Translations under genes and position numbers: made by a program
Assembly: GCF_933208495.1 (NCBI RefSeq)
Contig: NZ_CAKOET010000001.1
Span: 186,001 to 250,000 of the forward strand
Reading direction: 5' to 3'
Length of the DNA stretch: 64,000 nt
Source: Convivina praedatoris
GTDB lineage: Bacteria > Bacillota > Bacilli > Lactobacillales > Lactobacillaceae
Notes under the pieces: model-generated
The model's input: the letters and a program-made list of their open reading frames with translations, nothing else
Told to the model about the DNA's origin: nothing
Databases searched by the model: none
In this document: positions 55,301 through 62,676 of the stretch, piece by piece
Layout: each line of letters begins with the position of its first letter
How positions within the stretch are numbered: position 1 is the stretch's first letter

Positions 55301-55885
55301 GCAATTGACGAATATCAAAGCATCCAAGAACGATATGATTTTTTGACCCAGCAACGTGATGATTTACAAAGTGCCCAGGCAACCTTAAAAGCGACAATTA
55401 GTGAGATGGATCATGAGGTTGAAAGCCGCTTTAAAGCAACCTTTGAAACGGTTGCTGAGCATTTTGAAGTGGTCTTTAAACAAATTTTTGGCGGGGGGCA
55501 AGCCAAAATTAGCTTAACGGATCCAAAGGAATTGTTGACAACTGGGATTGATATTACTGCCCAGCCACCAGGGAAAAAATTTCAGCATATGAGTTTACTT
55601 TCCGGTGGCGAAAAAGCCCTCACAGCAATTTCTTTACTGTTTGCCATTTTACAAGTTCGACCGGTTCCTTTTGTGGTACTGGATGAAGCTGAGGCGGCTT
55701 TAGATGAAGCCAACGTCGATCGGTTTGCCCATTATTTAAAGAATTTTGGTGGGAGGACCCAGTTTATAACGATTACCCACCGAAAGGGAACCATGGCTAA
55801 TGCCAATATCTTGTATGGTGTGACCATGCAAGAAGCAGGCGTTTCTAAAATGGTAGCCGTTGATTTAGACCAGATTCACCAATAA
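52334..55885 (+). CDS. smc: Chromosome segregation ATPase SMC
   Basis: SMC dimers extrude and organise chromosomal DNA. The 1183 residues show Walker A GPNGSGKSN (32-40), a long coiled coil very rich in glutamine (about 170-500), the hinge (about 505-660, with 'GAVAELMTV' and 'NAGGSITGGANQRQG'), the return coil (about 670-1000), signature 'LLSGGEKALTAISLLFA' and Walker B 'FVVLDEAEAALDE'. The ribosome site is only AAGAAG. All ATPase motifs are intact. Confidence 0.97.
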   Translation: MKLKTLEISGFKSFADKTVIDFMPGMTGIVGPNGSGKSNIIEAIRWVMGEQSAKDLRGNKMSDVIFAGTKKRRALNRAEVAITFDNSDHYVKSDYTEIRITRRLYRTGESVYQLNGSDCRLRDIHELFMDTGLGREGFSIISQGRVESIFNAKPEDRRGIIEEVAGVYKYKQNKHKAQQDLAQTQLNLDRLYDIITEVQNQLEPLEKQATVAHQYLKQREQYEKLDQQRLCLELKQVNDQLQQRQVALSEQNQDLDKDKGQLANRQSELEHSRQEQLNLQQERDNLQTKLVAGTQGKERLIASQQLAEQKLGSLERENQQLTSQAQQLSQTLQSKQTDLNALQQQMSVWQDQKANLSAKIAEIDQTYGANRLKDLEIQLENHRRTYIQTLQNVANLHNNYNYQVKNQTQLAHQISQQSKDIKVAKDQLAQAQAVLAQYQADHPSQTEQPRKNWDEKIQQLTQTLQDLQNKYQTLTDQWRLAQRQLETKQSRYEAMKALDDYAGFYQGVRNLMNPNVRQQFIGIKGAVAELMTVPSRYTLAVETVLGGALQQIVVDSTGTAKEIVRYLTQKRLGRVTILPLDTIRSRQIRDLQAVSQLDGFVGLAADLVTMPSGMDNIKSSLLGTTVVAENLDAATKIAQKGQHRFRVVSLDGQLVNAGGSITGGANQRQGHTLLSRQAQLQELTQSLENEQDKFEQLTAQRDACQQAGIQAQQTLADAKQAQQEQENQVNQTDYELSRKEDACQQHQRLVHGLEQELADLKEQQNQLTEQIQVSQTDWQSAQTQQTNQEVATEKLNQQLAQLNQDLEGVNQQRNQYQNELVAVQTRLESAQNDSQRLQVELSQIQESQTVLQQRQAQLKTDVDHSQNALQVEAELAAIQKELEQVQAAIQIKQQAWAQLLKQIKHLEEQLRQQQDQLNQKMSQVSQMDLALKQTQRYREGLASDLLSQYGIQASQDLTVYQTNQSLGQLKDQLHGLKSALNQLGSVNIGAIDEYQSIQERYDFLTQQRDDLQSAQATLKATISEMDHEVESRFKATFETVAEHFEVVFKQIFGGGQAKISLTDPKELLTTGIDITAQPPGKKFQHMSLLSGGEKALTAISLLFAILQVRPVPFVVLDEAEAALDEANVDRFAHYLKNFGGRTQFITITHRKGTMANANILYGVTMQEAGVSKMVAVDLDQIHQ

Positions 55886-55909
55886 AATAAGTCTAGGAGA
55901 GGTTAATTT

Positions 55910-57409
55910 ATGGGACTATTTGATATTTTCCGTAAGAAGAAAAAAATTGAAAATGAGCAAGAACGGTCACAAACAATCAGTACAAGTAGTTCGGAGTCAG
56001 TTGCCCCTACAAGTGCGAGTCAGTCAACTTCAACTACTGAGCCAGCCTCTCAGAGTAAGTTACAACGCCCATTAAGTGAAAAAGTTGAGTTGGTTACTGA
56101 TAGCGAGGCAGCCATCTGGCAGGAGGCGTTGGATAATCAGACGCCTGCCAGCCAACCTAGTTCGGTTACGCCAATTGTGACTGAACGCCCAATGGCTAAT
56201 GAGGAGAGTCAAAGTGCTCAAGCGCAGCCTTTCGCAAGTGAACATTCAGCTGTTGACCGGGCTAGTCAGTCTGAATCTCAGTCAACGCAAGCTTATAGCC
56301 AGTCTGAATCTAGTTCAGTCTTAGCTCACAGTCAGTCGGAATTGGAATCGAAGGTAGCAGTTGAGGATGGTAGGCAATCTGAATCTCGGTTAATCGCAGA
56401 GCAAAGTCAGTCAGAATCTAGTTCGACTGAGGCAATGAGTCAGGCTAACTCAGAGTTAGTAGAAGAAGATGCTGATCAAGTCGTTTACGACCGTGGTCTG
56501 AAGAAGAGTCGATCTGGCTTTGCTGACCGATTTAATCGCTTTTTATCTAATTTTCGTTCAGTAGATGAAAATTTCTTTGAAGATTTAGAAGAAACTTTAA
56601 TCGGCGCTGATGTTGGTTTTGATTTGGCCTTGCGGATTAGTGATGAATTGCGGGAAGAAGTTAAGCTCCAAAACGCTAAGCGTAAGGAAGATGTTCAGGC
56701 GGTTATCATTCAAAAGATGGTCGATCTATATGAAGCTGATGGTTTGAATGAGGATAGCCAGATGCACTTTGCCCCTGCGGGTGAGCCAACTGTGATTTTG
56801 ATGGTTGGAGTCAACGGTGTTGGAAAAACGACAACGATTGGTAAAATGGCCGACCGTTTTCGTCAAGAAGGGCGCTCGGTCTTACTAGCTGCTGCGGATA
56901 CTTTCCGTGCTGGTGCTACCAAGCAGCTGCAGGAATGGGGTCAGCGTAGTCAAGTTCCGGTTATAGCCGGCAAAGAAAAAGCTGATCCGGCTTCGGTTGT
57001 TTATGAGGCGCTTCAACGCGCCAAAAATGAAAATTATGATATATTAATGGTTGATACGGCGGGTCGTTTGCAAAACAATGTTAATTTGATGCAAGAATTA
57101 GCAAAGATGAAGCGAATTATTCAACGTGAATTGCCAGCAGCTCCGCAAGAAGTTTTGCTAGTCCTAGATGCTACGACTGGACAAAACGCCTTACAGCAGG
57201 CGAAGTTGTTCAAAGATTCTTCCGATGTAACGGGTATTGTCTTAACCAAGGTTGATGGTACAGCTAAGGGTGGAATTGTTTTTGCCATTCGGAGTCAGAT
57301 GCATTTGCCAGTTAAGTGGATTGGCTTTGGTGAAAAAGCCAGTGATTTGCGGGTCTTTAACTCAGAGGAATTTATTTATGGTCTGTTCAAAGATCTGATA
57401 ACGGAGTAA
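55910..57409 (+). CDS. ftsY: Signal recognition particle receptor FtsY
   Basis: FtsY docks SRP-ribosome complexes at the membrane. The NG GTPase domain (about 205-499) has GVNGVGKTTT near 299, 'DTAGRLQNN' and 'TKVDGTAKGG'. The N-terminal A region (about 1-200) starts with the lysine-rich MGLFDIFRKKKK and then contains a long Ser/Gln/Glu-rich stretch with repeated SQSES units (about 115-185), longer than in Bacillus FtsY. GGAGAGG precedes the ATG. Its stop shares a base with the ylxM start. Confidence 0.95.
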   Translation: MGLFDIFRKKKKIENEQERSQTISTSSSESVAPTSASQSTSTTEPASQSKLQRPLSEKVELVTDSEAAIWQEALDNQTPASQPSSVTPIVTERPMANEESQSAQAQPFASEHSAVDRASQSESQSTQAYSQSESSSVLAHSQSELESKVAVEDGRQSESRLIAEQSQSESSSTEAMSQANSELVEEDADQVVYDRGLKKSRSGFADRFNRFLSNFRSVDENFFEDLEETLIGADVGFDLALRISDELREEVKLQNAKRKEDVQAVIIQKMVDLYEADGLNEDSQMHFAPAGEPTVILMVGVNGVGKTTTIGKMADRFRQEGRSVLLAAADTFRAGATKQLQEWGQRSQVPVIAGKEKADPASVVYEALQRAKNENYDILMVDTAGRLQNNVNLMQELAKMKRIIQRELPAAPQEVLLVLDATTGQNALQQAKLFKDSSDVTGIVLTKVDGTAKGGIVFAIRSQMHLPVKWIGFGEKASDLRVFNSEEFIYGLFKDLITE

Positions 57410-57753
57410 TGATGGATTTAGCCAAAAAGACGAAAGTCAATGCGCTCTTTGATTGTTATGGAGCCTTGCTGACAACCAAGCAGGCGGAGTACCTCCGAGA
57501 TTATTTTGAAGGTGATTATTCGATTATTGAAATTGCCAAGGCTGAAAACGTTAGTCGTCAGGCAATTTCTGATAATTTAAAACGAACAGTGGAGCAGTTG
57601 GAACATTACGAACAGGCCTTACACCTGTATTGTGATTTCCAATCCCGGCAGGGACTAGAAGCTGATTTAGCGGAGTATGTGCAGCAACACTATCAACAGG
57701 ATCGGCAGTTAACGCTTTTAGTAGAACGCTTACGTAATCAAGAAATTAATTAG
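57409..57753 (+). CDS. ylxM: SRP-associated helix-turn-helix protein YlxM
   Basis: A 114-residue helical protein of the YlxM/p13 family, which in streptococci has been reported to bind SRP components and affect Ffh GTPase activity. Seen: 'YLRDYFEGDYSIIEIAKAENVSRQAISDNLKRT', a sigma-70 region 4-like helix-turn-helix. The start ATG overlaps ftsY (TAATG); a second ATG follows directly. It lies just before ffh, its normal place. Confidence 0.92.
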   Translation: MMDLAKKTKVNALFDCYGALLTTKQAEYLRDYFEGDYSIIEIAKAENVSRQAISDNLKRTVEQLEHYEQALHLYCDFQSRQGLEADLAEYVQQHYQQDRQLTLLVERLRNQEIN

Positions 57754-57754
57754 A

Positions 57755-57790
57755 AAGGAAATAATTGGTTAGTCCAATTATAAACAGTTT
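57755..57790 (+). promoter_or_regulatory. ffh initiation region: distal SD plus perfect hairpin
   Basis: AAAGGA (57755-57760) is immediately followed by ATAATTGG (57761-57768), loop TTAGT, and CCAATTAT (57774-57781), a perfect 8-base stem. Nine bases later comes the ffh ATG. Looping out the hairpin turns a 30-base gap into nine. Alternatively the SD serves a TTG at 57765 that opens a 14-codon ORF ending at 57809 inside ffh in another frame. Confidence 0.6.
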
Positions 57791-59257
57791 ATGGCTTTTG
57801 AAAATTTAACTGAACGCCTTTCCAAGGCAATGAAAAATTTGACCGGTCGTGGTCGGATTAACGATGAAGATCTTCAGGCGACCATGCGTGAAATCCGATT
57901 GGCCCTGTTGGAAGCCGATGTTAACTATACGACCGTTAAAAAATTTGTTAACAACGTGCGCCAAAAGGCTAAAGGAGCTGACATCATGTCCGGCTTAAAC
58001 GCCGCTCAGCAAATTGTTAAGATTGTTAATGATGAATTAACAGCAACAATGGGCGAAGAGGCTGTGCCACTTAACAAATCTGATAAAATTCCAACTGTTA
58101 TCATGATGGCTGGATTACAAGGAGCCGGTAAAACGACTACGGTTGCTAAACTAGCTTATAAATTAAAGCGGGAAGATCATGCTCGTCCTTTGCTAATTGC
58201 TGCCGATGTTTACCGGCCAGCGGCCATTGATCAGTTAGAGATTTTAGGCCGTGATTTGGAAATCCCAGTTTTTTCGATGGGAACAGATGTTGATCCGCGT
58301 GAAATCGTTAAAGCTGGTTTAGCTAAAGCAGCCCAAGATAAAAACGACTACGTCTTCATCGATACGGCCGGACGTTTGCAAATTGATCAAACCCTGATGC
58401 AAGAATTAAAGGATATTGAGGTCATTGCAAATCCAGATGAAATCTTGCTGACGGTTGATGCCATGACTGGTCAAAATGCCACTGAAACTGCTCAAGGTTT
58501 TGCGGATGCCTTGGATATTACCGGAGTAGTTTTGACCAAGCTCGACGGGGATACCCGTGGTGGAGCTGCCCTATCAATTCGAGATGTGACTGGTAAGCCG
58601 ATTAAGTTTGTCGGTCAGGGTGAAAAGCCAACTGACTTAGATGTCTTTTATCCAGACCGAATGGCTTCTCGAATTTTGGGGATGGGTGACATCTTAACCC
58701 TGATTGAAAAAACACAACGCGAAGTTGATGAAAAGGAACAAGCTGCTCAACTAGAAAAGATGCGGCAAAATACCTTTGACTTCAATGATTTTGTGGCTCA
58801 GTTACAACAGGTTCAAAACATGGGACCGATGGAAGATTTGTTAAAAATGATTCCAGGAATGGCTAATAATCCCGCCTTGGCCAATCTAAACTTGGATGAA
58901 AAGCAGTTTAAGCATTTAGAAGCTATTGTCCAATCAATGACTCCTGCTGAACGTGAAGATCCAGAATTGATTAATCCTTCCCGCCGGCGACGTTTAGCTG
59001 CTGGAGCAGGGCGGCCGATTGTCGAAGTCAACCGAATGATTAAGCAATTTGATCAGATGCGTAAGATGATGAACCAGGCTACCAACGGTAATTTTGGTGG
59101 TTTGGAGAAAATGATGGGCGGCACTGGCATGGATATGGGGGCCATGATGGGTGGCGGCATGCCAAGTGGTAACTTTGGACAAAAAGTTCAAGGTTTTGCT
59201 ATGAAACAAGCAGCCCGTCGAATGAAAAAGTTGAAGAAAAAGCGTGGTAAGCGTTAA
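57791..59257 (+). CDS. ffh: Signal recognition particle protein Ffh
   Basis: Ffh binds signal sequences and SRP RNA and targets nascent membrane proteins to FtsY. In 488 residues: N domain (1-90), G domain with GLQGAGKTTT near 107, 'DTAGRLQID', 'TKLDGDTRGG', and a methionine-rich M domain (about 300-488) with a tail of Met-Gly repeats then a basic end (KKLKKKRGKR). The family start MAFENLTERLSKAM fixes the ATG, since no in-frame start lies upstream before a stop. Confidence 0.97.
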   Translation: MAFENLTERLSKAMKNLTGRGRINDEDLQATMREIRLALLEADVNYTTVKKFVNNVRQKAKGADIMSGLNAAQQIVKIVNDELTATMGEEAVPLNKSDKIPTVIMMAGLQGAGKTTTVAKLAYKLKREDHARPLLIAADVYRPAAIDQLEILGRDLEIPVFSMGTDVDPREIVKAGLAKAAQDKNDYVFIDTAGRLQIDQTLMQELKDIEVIANPDEILLTVDAMTGQNATETAQGFADALDITGVVLTKLDGDTRGGAALSIRDVTGKPIKFVGQGEKPTDLDVFYPDRMASRILGMGDILTLIEKTQREVDEKEQAAQLEKMRQNTFDFNDFVAQLQQVQNMGPMEDLLKMIPGMANNPALANLNLDEKQFKHLEAIVQSMTPAEREDPELINPSRRRRLAAGAGRPIVEVNRMIKQFDQMRKMMNQATNGNFGGLEKMMGGTGMDMGAMMGGGMPSGNFGQKVQGFAMKQAARRMKKLKKKRGKR

Positions 59258-59301
59258 TTCATATTAGCTGGTTATTGGATCGATAATAATGGTGGATATA
59301 A

Positions 59302-60120
59302 ATGGCAATAAAATTAATTGCAACTGATTTAGATGCAACTTTTTTACATGATGATAAGCATTTTGATGAAGCACTCTTTACCCAAGTTTTAAAAACATTA
59401 AAAGAGCAGGGCATTCAGTTCGTGATTGCAACGGGAAATCATCCCGACAAAGTCGCGCGTTACTTTAAAAATTTTCTAGGGCAGTACCAATTAATTGCCA
59501 ATAATGGCGCTCAGATTATCGTGGATGGACATTTAGAGGCAGTAGCCGCAATCCCTCCTCAGGTATTTGCACCACTTAGCCAACTGGCACATACTTATCG
59601 GCATGATATTCGAATGGGGATGGTTTTCACTGGGCAAAGTGAATCCTACATGCTAACCGATCAGACTCAAATTGGTGATAGTTTAACTACCGCCCGAGGC
59701 TATTTTCAAAATTTAAAAGTAATTGATGATGTGGCTGAAATTAAGCAACCTATTGCTAAAATAACGATTGAAATTCCAGTTAAAGAGCATGTTTTCATGG
59801 CTGATGTCCGACATTTATTAGGTAATCAAGTCCACGTAACCACGTCAGGTTATGGCTCAGTTGATATTGTTAACAGTCAAGTTAATAAGGGAGCTGCCTT
59901 GACAAAATTAGCTGAAATTTGGAAAATTAATCCGCAAGACATGATGGCCTTTGGTGATGGTTTAAATGATGCTGAGATGTTAAATTATGTTGGTCAGCCA
60001 ATTGCCATGCCTAATAGTGATTCTTTACTATTAGAAAGGGGTTACCCGCAAGCTTTGGTTGATAATAATCATGACGGTGTCTTAAAAACAATTGTGGCTC
60101 AATTGTCTGAATCTAATTGA
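59302..60120 (+). CDS. HAD-superfamily (Cof-type) sugar phosphatase
   Basis: A 272-residue Cof-type HAD hydrolase. Motif I reads ATDLDATFL (usual G replaced by A), with the nucleophile and acid aspartates present; motif II is in 'FVIATGN', motif III the lysine of 'VNKGAAL', and motif IV 'MMAFGDGLNDAEML'. A type IIB cap lies between. Members dephosphorylate sugar phosphates, flavin or other small molecules; the substrate cannot be told. GGTGG precedes the ATG. Confidence 0.88.
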   Translation: MAIKLIATDLDATFLHDDKHFDEALFTQVLKTLKEQGIQFVIATGNHPDKVARYFKNFLGQYQLIANNGAQIIVDGHLEAVAAIPPQVFAPLSQLAHTYRHDIRMGMVFTGQSESYMLTDQTQIGDSLTTARGYFQNLKVIDDVAEIKQPIAKITIEIPVKEHVFMADVRHLLGNQVHVTTSGYGSVDIVNSQVNKGAALTKLAEIWKINPQDMMAFGDGLNDAEMLNYVGQPIAMPNSDSLLLERGYPQALVDNNHDGVLKTIVAQLSESN

Positions 60121-60133
60121 AAAGAGTAAATTA

Positions 60134-60901
60134 ATGAAAAAGTTTATGAGCAAATGGTTACGCTGGGTAATTGCTCTGCTTTTACTAGTCGTGGCCTTGG
60201 TTTGCGCTGGTATTTGGATTGAACATCAGCCAGCCATGAGTCCAGTCAAGCAATTTTCCAAACAATTGACAACGACTGGTGATAATAATTCCCTTAATAA
60301 AAGTCAGCGCGATAAAATTGCTCAAGCAGTTATGAAAGATGATCAAAAGGGTGCTAATTTAAATAAGCAGGGCTTTGTAGCCATGCCCAATTTAAGCATC
60401 CTGATGCCAGTTTATGATAATGCTTATAGTTTGGCGGCCCTTGATTTAGGTGCTAACACGGCTAATAAAGGGACACCTGTGCCAACCATGGGGGAGGGAA
60501 ATTATACCTTGGCGGCCCATAATTGGGATAATGGATATACTGGTTTTTCAGCCATGCAACAGCATATTAATCAAGACGCGCCCTATCTAGTAGATGGTAA
60601 AATGGGTGGTAGCGATTGGTTAAATGGCAAACAGATTTATCTCGCCAATGCCAAGGGAATTTATACTTATACGGTTAAAAATCAAACCACAGTTGACCAA
60701 AATGATGTTTCAGTTTTGGATGTCGATGCTCGCTTGAATAATAAGGCTAAGTTGACAATTATCACCTGCCTCTTTCCAAATACCGATTATCGAATTATTA
60801 CTAATGCCGAATATACTGACTTTGATAGCTGGCAATCAGCCCCAAGTAAGTTAGTGAGTCAATTTGATACCAGTAAGCATAAGACAAATATTACTCCCTA
60901 A
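60134..60901 (+). CDS. srtA: Class A sortase
   Basis: Sortase A attaches LPxTG proteins to the cell wall. The start at 60134 after AAAAGAG gives MKKFMSKWLRWVIALL, a positively charged start and one membrane helix (about 8-28); the frame is open upstream but runs back into the previous gene. In 255 residues the catalytic His129 (LAAHN), Cys212 (TIITCLF) and the following arginine (NTDYRII) are present. No LPxTG substrate gene is in the window. Terminator follows. Confidence 0.92.
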   Translation: MKKFMSKWLRWVIALLLLVVALVCAGIWIEHQPAMSPVKQFSKQLTTTGDNNSLNKSQRDKIAQAVMKDDQKGANLNKQGFVAMPNLSILMPVYDNAYSLAALDLGANTANKGTPVPTMGEGNYTLAAHNWDNGYTGFSAMQQHINQDAPYLVDGKMGGSDWLNGKQIYLANAKGIYTYTVKNQTTVDQNDVSVLDVDARLNNKAKLTIITCLFPNTDYRIITNAEYTDFDSWQSAPSKLVSQFDTSKHKTNITP

Positions 60902-60907
60902 GTAAAT

Positions 60908-60928
60908 GGCAACGAAGGTTGCCTTTTT
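60908..60928 (+). terminator. Terminator after sortase
   Basis: GGCAAC-GAAG-GTTGCC followed by five T's. Confidence 0.88.
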
Positions 60929-60960
60929 CTATTACATAATCTAAGTGATGAGGTTAAAAA

Positions 60961-61563
60961 ATGTATGAATATCTCCAGGGCCTAATTAGTATGGTCCGGC
61001 CGAGTCATATTGTTCTTGAAAGCAAAGATGGCATCGGTTATTATCTCTTTGTCGGCAATCCCTATCATTTTGAAGAGGGGCAGCAAAGTCGTGTTTATGT
61101 CCAACAAATTGTTCGTGAGAATGAAATTAGTCTGTATGGCTTTAGTCAAGAGAGTGAAAAGATTTTGTTCAATAAACTCTTGGGTGTCTCAGGTATCGGT
61201 CCTAAAAGTGCTTTGGCCATTATTGCCGGTGGGGCGGTAACTGGTCTAGCCAGTGCCGTCGCCCAGGATAATGTCGATTATTTGGTGCAGTTTCCCGGAA
61301 TCGGTAAAAAAACTGCGCAACAAATTATTTTAGATTTGAAGGGTAAATTGGACGACTTAATTGCTGAAAATCAAACCTTAGATGTTCAACCAGCTGGCCG
61401 ACTAGCTGCAACTGGGGCTTTGGAAGATGCCCTAGAAGCTTTACTAACTTTGGGCTATAGTAGTCGAGATATTAGTCGTATTAAAAGGCAGTTATTAGCA
61501 GCAAATTTAACCAGTACGCAAGATTATATTGCTTTGGCGTTAAAATTATTAGTAAAGTCTTAA
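60961..61563 (+). CDS. ruvA: Holliday junction helicase subunit RuvA
   Basis: RuvA binds Holliday junctions and loads RuvB for branch migration. The 200 residues show the OB domain (1-65, MYEYLQGLISMVRPSHIVLE), two helix-hairpin-helix motifs ('LLGVSGIGPKSALAI' and 'LVQFPGIGKKTAQQIILDLKGKL'), and the C-terminal domain III (about 150-200) that meets RuvB. It is followed by a nucleoside kinase, not by ruvB, which is not in the window. Confidence 0.95.
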   Translation: MYEYLQGLISMVRPSHIVLESKDGIGYYLFVGNPYHFEEGQQSRVYVQQIVRENEISLYGFSQESEKILFNKLLGVSGIGPKSALAIIAGGAVTGLASAVAQDNVDYLVQFPGIGKKTAQQIILDLKGKLDDLIAENQTLDVQPAGRLAATGALEDALEALLTLGYSSRDISRIKRQLLAANLTSTQDYIALALKLLVKS

Positions 61564-61599
61564 GCAACAAATTGCATAATGTCAAAAAAGGAGGAATAC

Positions 61600-62229
61600 A
61601 TGGTGATTATTACAGCAGGGATGATTGGGGTTGGGAAAACAACATTAACGGGTTTGATTGCTGACCATCTAGGCAGTCAGGCATTCTACGAACCGGTAGG
61701 GGACAATCCAGTTTTGCCACTTTATTATTCTGATCCTAAGCAGTACGGCTTTTTACTCCAAATCTTCTTTTTGAATCGACGTTTTGATATGATTAAAAAA
61801 GCCTTAGTTAATGATAATAATGTTTTGGATCGTTCAATCTATGAGGATGAACTTTTTACCGAAGAAAACCATAAGGACGGTAATATTACCGACATGGAAA
61901 TGGCCGTTTATCATGATCTGATGGGGCACATGATGGATGAATTAAAGCAGTTACCAAAAAAAGCTCCTGATTTACTGGTATATGCGCAGACCGATTTTGA
62001 AACCATTTTGTACCGAATCAAGAAGCGTGGTCGGGATTATGAGCAATTTGATAATAATGAAGCCTTAAAGGATTACTACTTTAAGATGTGGCAGGCTTAT
62101 CAACAATGGTTTGAAGACTACGATGTTTCACCTAAAATTAAAGTTGATTTGCAAAAATACGATTTAGAAAAAGCTGAAAATCAAAAGATTATTTTGAATC
62201 AAATTGATGCTGCTTTGGCCAAGCGCTAA
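61600..62229 (+). CDS. Deoxynucleoside kinase (dGK/dAK type)
   Basis: A 209-residue deoxynucleoside kinase that salvages deoxyadenosine/deoxyguanosine. The start at 61600 is five bases after AAGGAGG; an in-frame ATG at 61579 lacks a ribosome site. Seen: P-loop 'GMIGVGKTTLTG', the DRS motif in 'VLDRSIYEDELF', and the lid arginines in 'RIKKRGRDYEQF'. In lactobacilli such kinases often come as pairs; only one is here. Substrate preference is inferred. Confidence 0.88.
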   Translation: MVIITAGMIGVGKTTLTGLIADHLGSQAFYEPVGDNPVLPLYYSDPKQYGFLLQIFFLNRRFDMIKKALVNDNNVLDRSIYEDELFTEENHKDGNITDMEMAVYHDLMGHMMDELKQLPKKAPDLLVYAQTDFETILYRIKKRGRDYEQFDNNEALKDYYFKMWQAYQQWFEDYDVSPKIKVDLQKYDLEKAENQKIILNQIDAALAKR

Positions 62230-62230
62230 C

Positions 62231-62265
62231 AAAAAAGAATTCCTACTTAGTAGGAATTCTTTTTT
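62231..62265. terminator. Bidirectional terminator between dNK and mscL
   Basis: A perfect inverted repeat (arms of 16 bases centred on TTA, containing GAATTCCTAC) has A's on the left and T's on the right. It serves both converging genes and overlaps the mscL stop codon. Confidence 0.94.
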
Positions 62266-62647
62266 AGTTATTTTTTTCTAGTAGGGTTTTAATTTCTTGC
62301 AAAACTTCCAATTGTGGATCTGGTTGCGTTTTTTTAGGTTCAGGCTTAACCAAAAAACGACTGATGAATTTAACTAAGATAAAGACCACTAGGGCGGTAA
62401 TCAAAAAATTAATTAAATCATTTAAAAATTCACCATAGGTGAAGACTAAATTTTTATTAACTACTAGCTTGAGATTACTTAAACTCGATGATTTGCCAGT
62501 GAACAGACCAATTAGAGGATTAATTAAATTACTGGTGATTGATTTTACCAACCCAGTAAAGGCGCCACCAATAATGACACCGATAGCTAAATCAATAATA
62601 TTGCCCCGATTAATAAAGGCTTTAAATTCTGTTAGAAAATTACGCAT
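62264..62647 (-). CDS. mscL: Large-conductance mechanosensitive channel
   Basis: MscL opens under high membrane tension to release solutes in osmotic down-shock. The 127 residues show the family N-terminus '[24 protein letters not shown]' with TM1, a periplasmic-type loop, TM2 (about 83-102) and a charged C-terminal helix. GGAAGGAAG precedes the ATG. It follows the rqcH gene by 29 bases on the same strand, so the two may be co-transcribed. Confidence 0.96.
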   Translation of the reverse strand: MRNFLTEFKAFINRGNIIDLAIGVIIGGAFTGLVKSITSNLINPLIGLFTGKSSSLSNLKLVVNKNLVFTYGEFLNDLINFLITALVVFILVKFISRFLVKPEPKKTQPDPQLEVLQEIKTLLEKNN

Positions 62648-62676
62648 GGTTACTTCCTTCCTTAATGACTGGATAC

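Noticed and set aside
16905-59270. Repeated CATATTAG / TACATATTAG near gene junctions (16908, 37752, 59262)
   Set aside because: Short AT-rich words are expected to recur by chance in this composition, and positions relative to genes differ.
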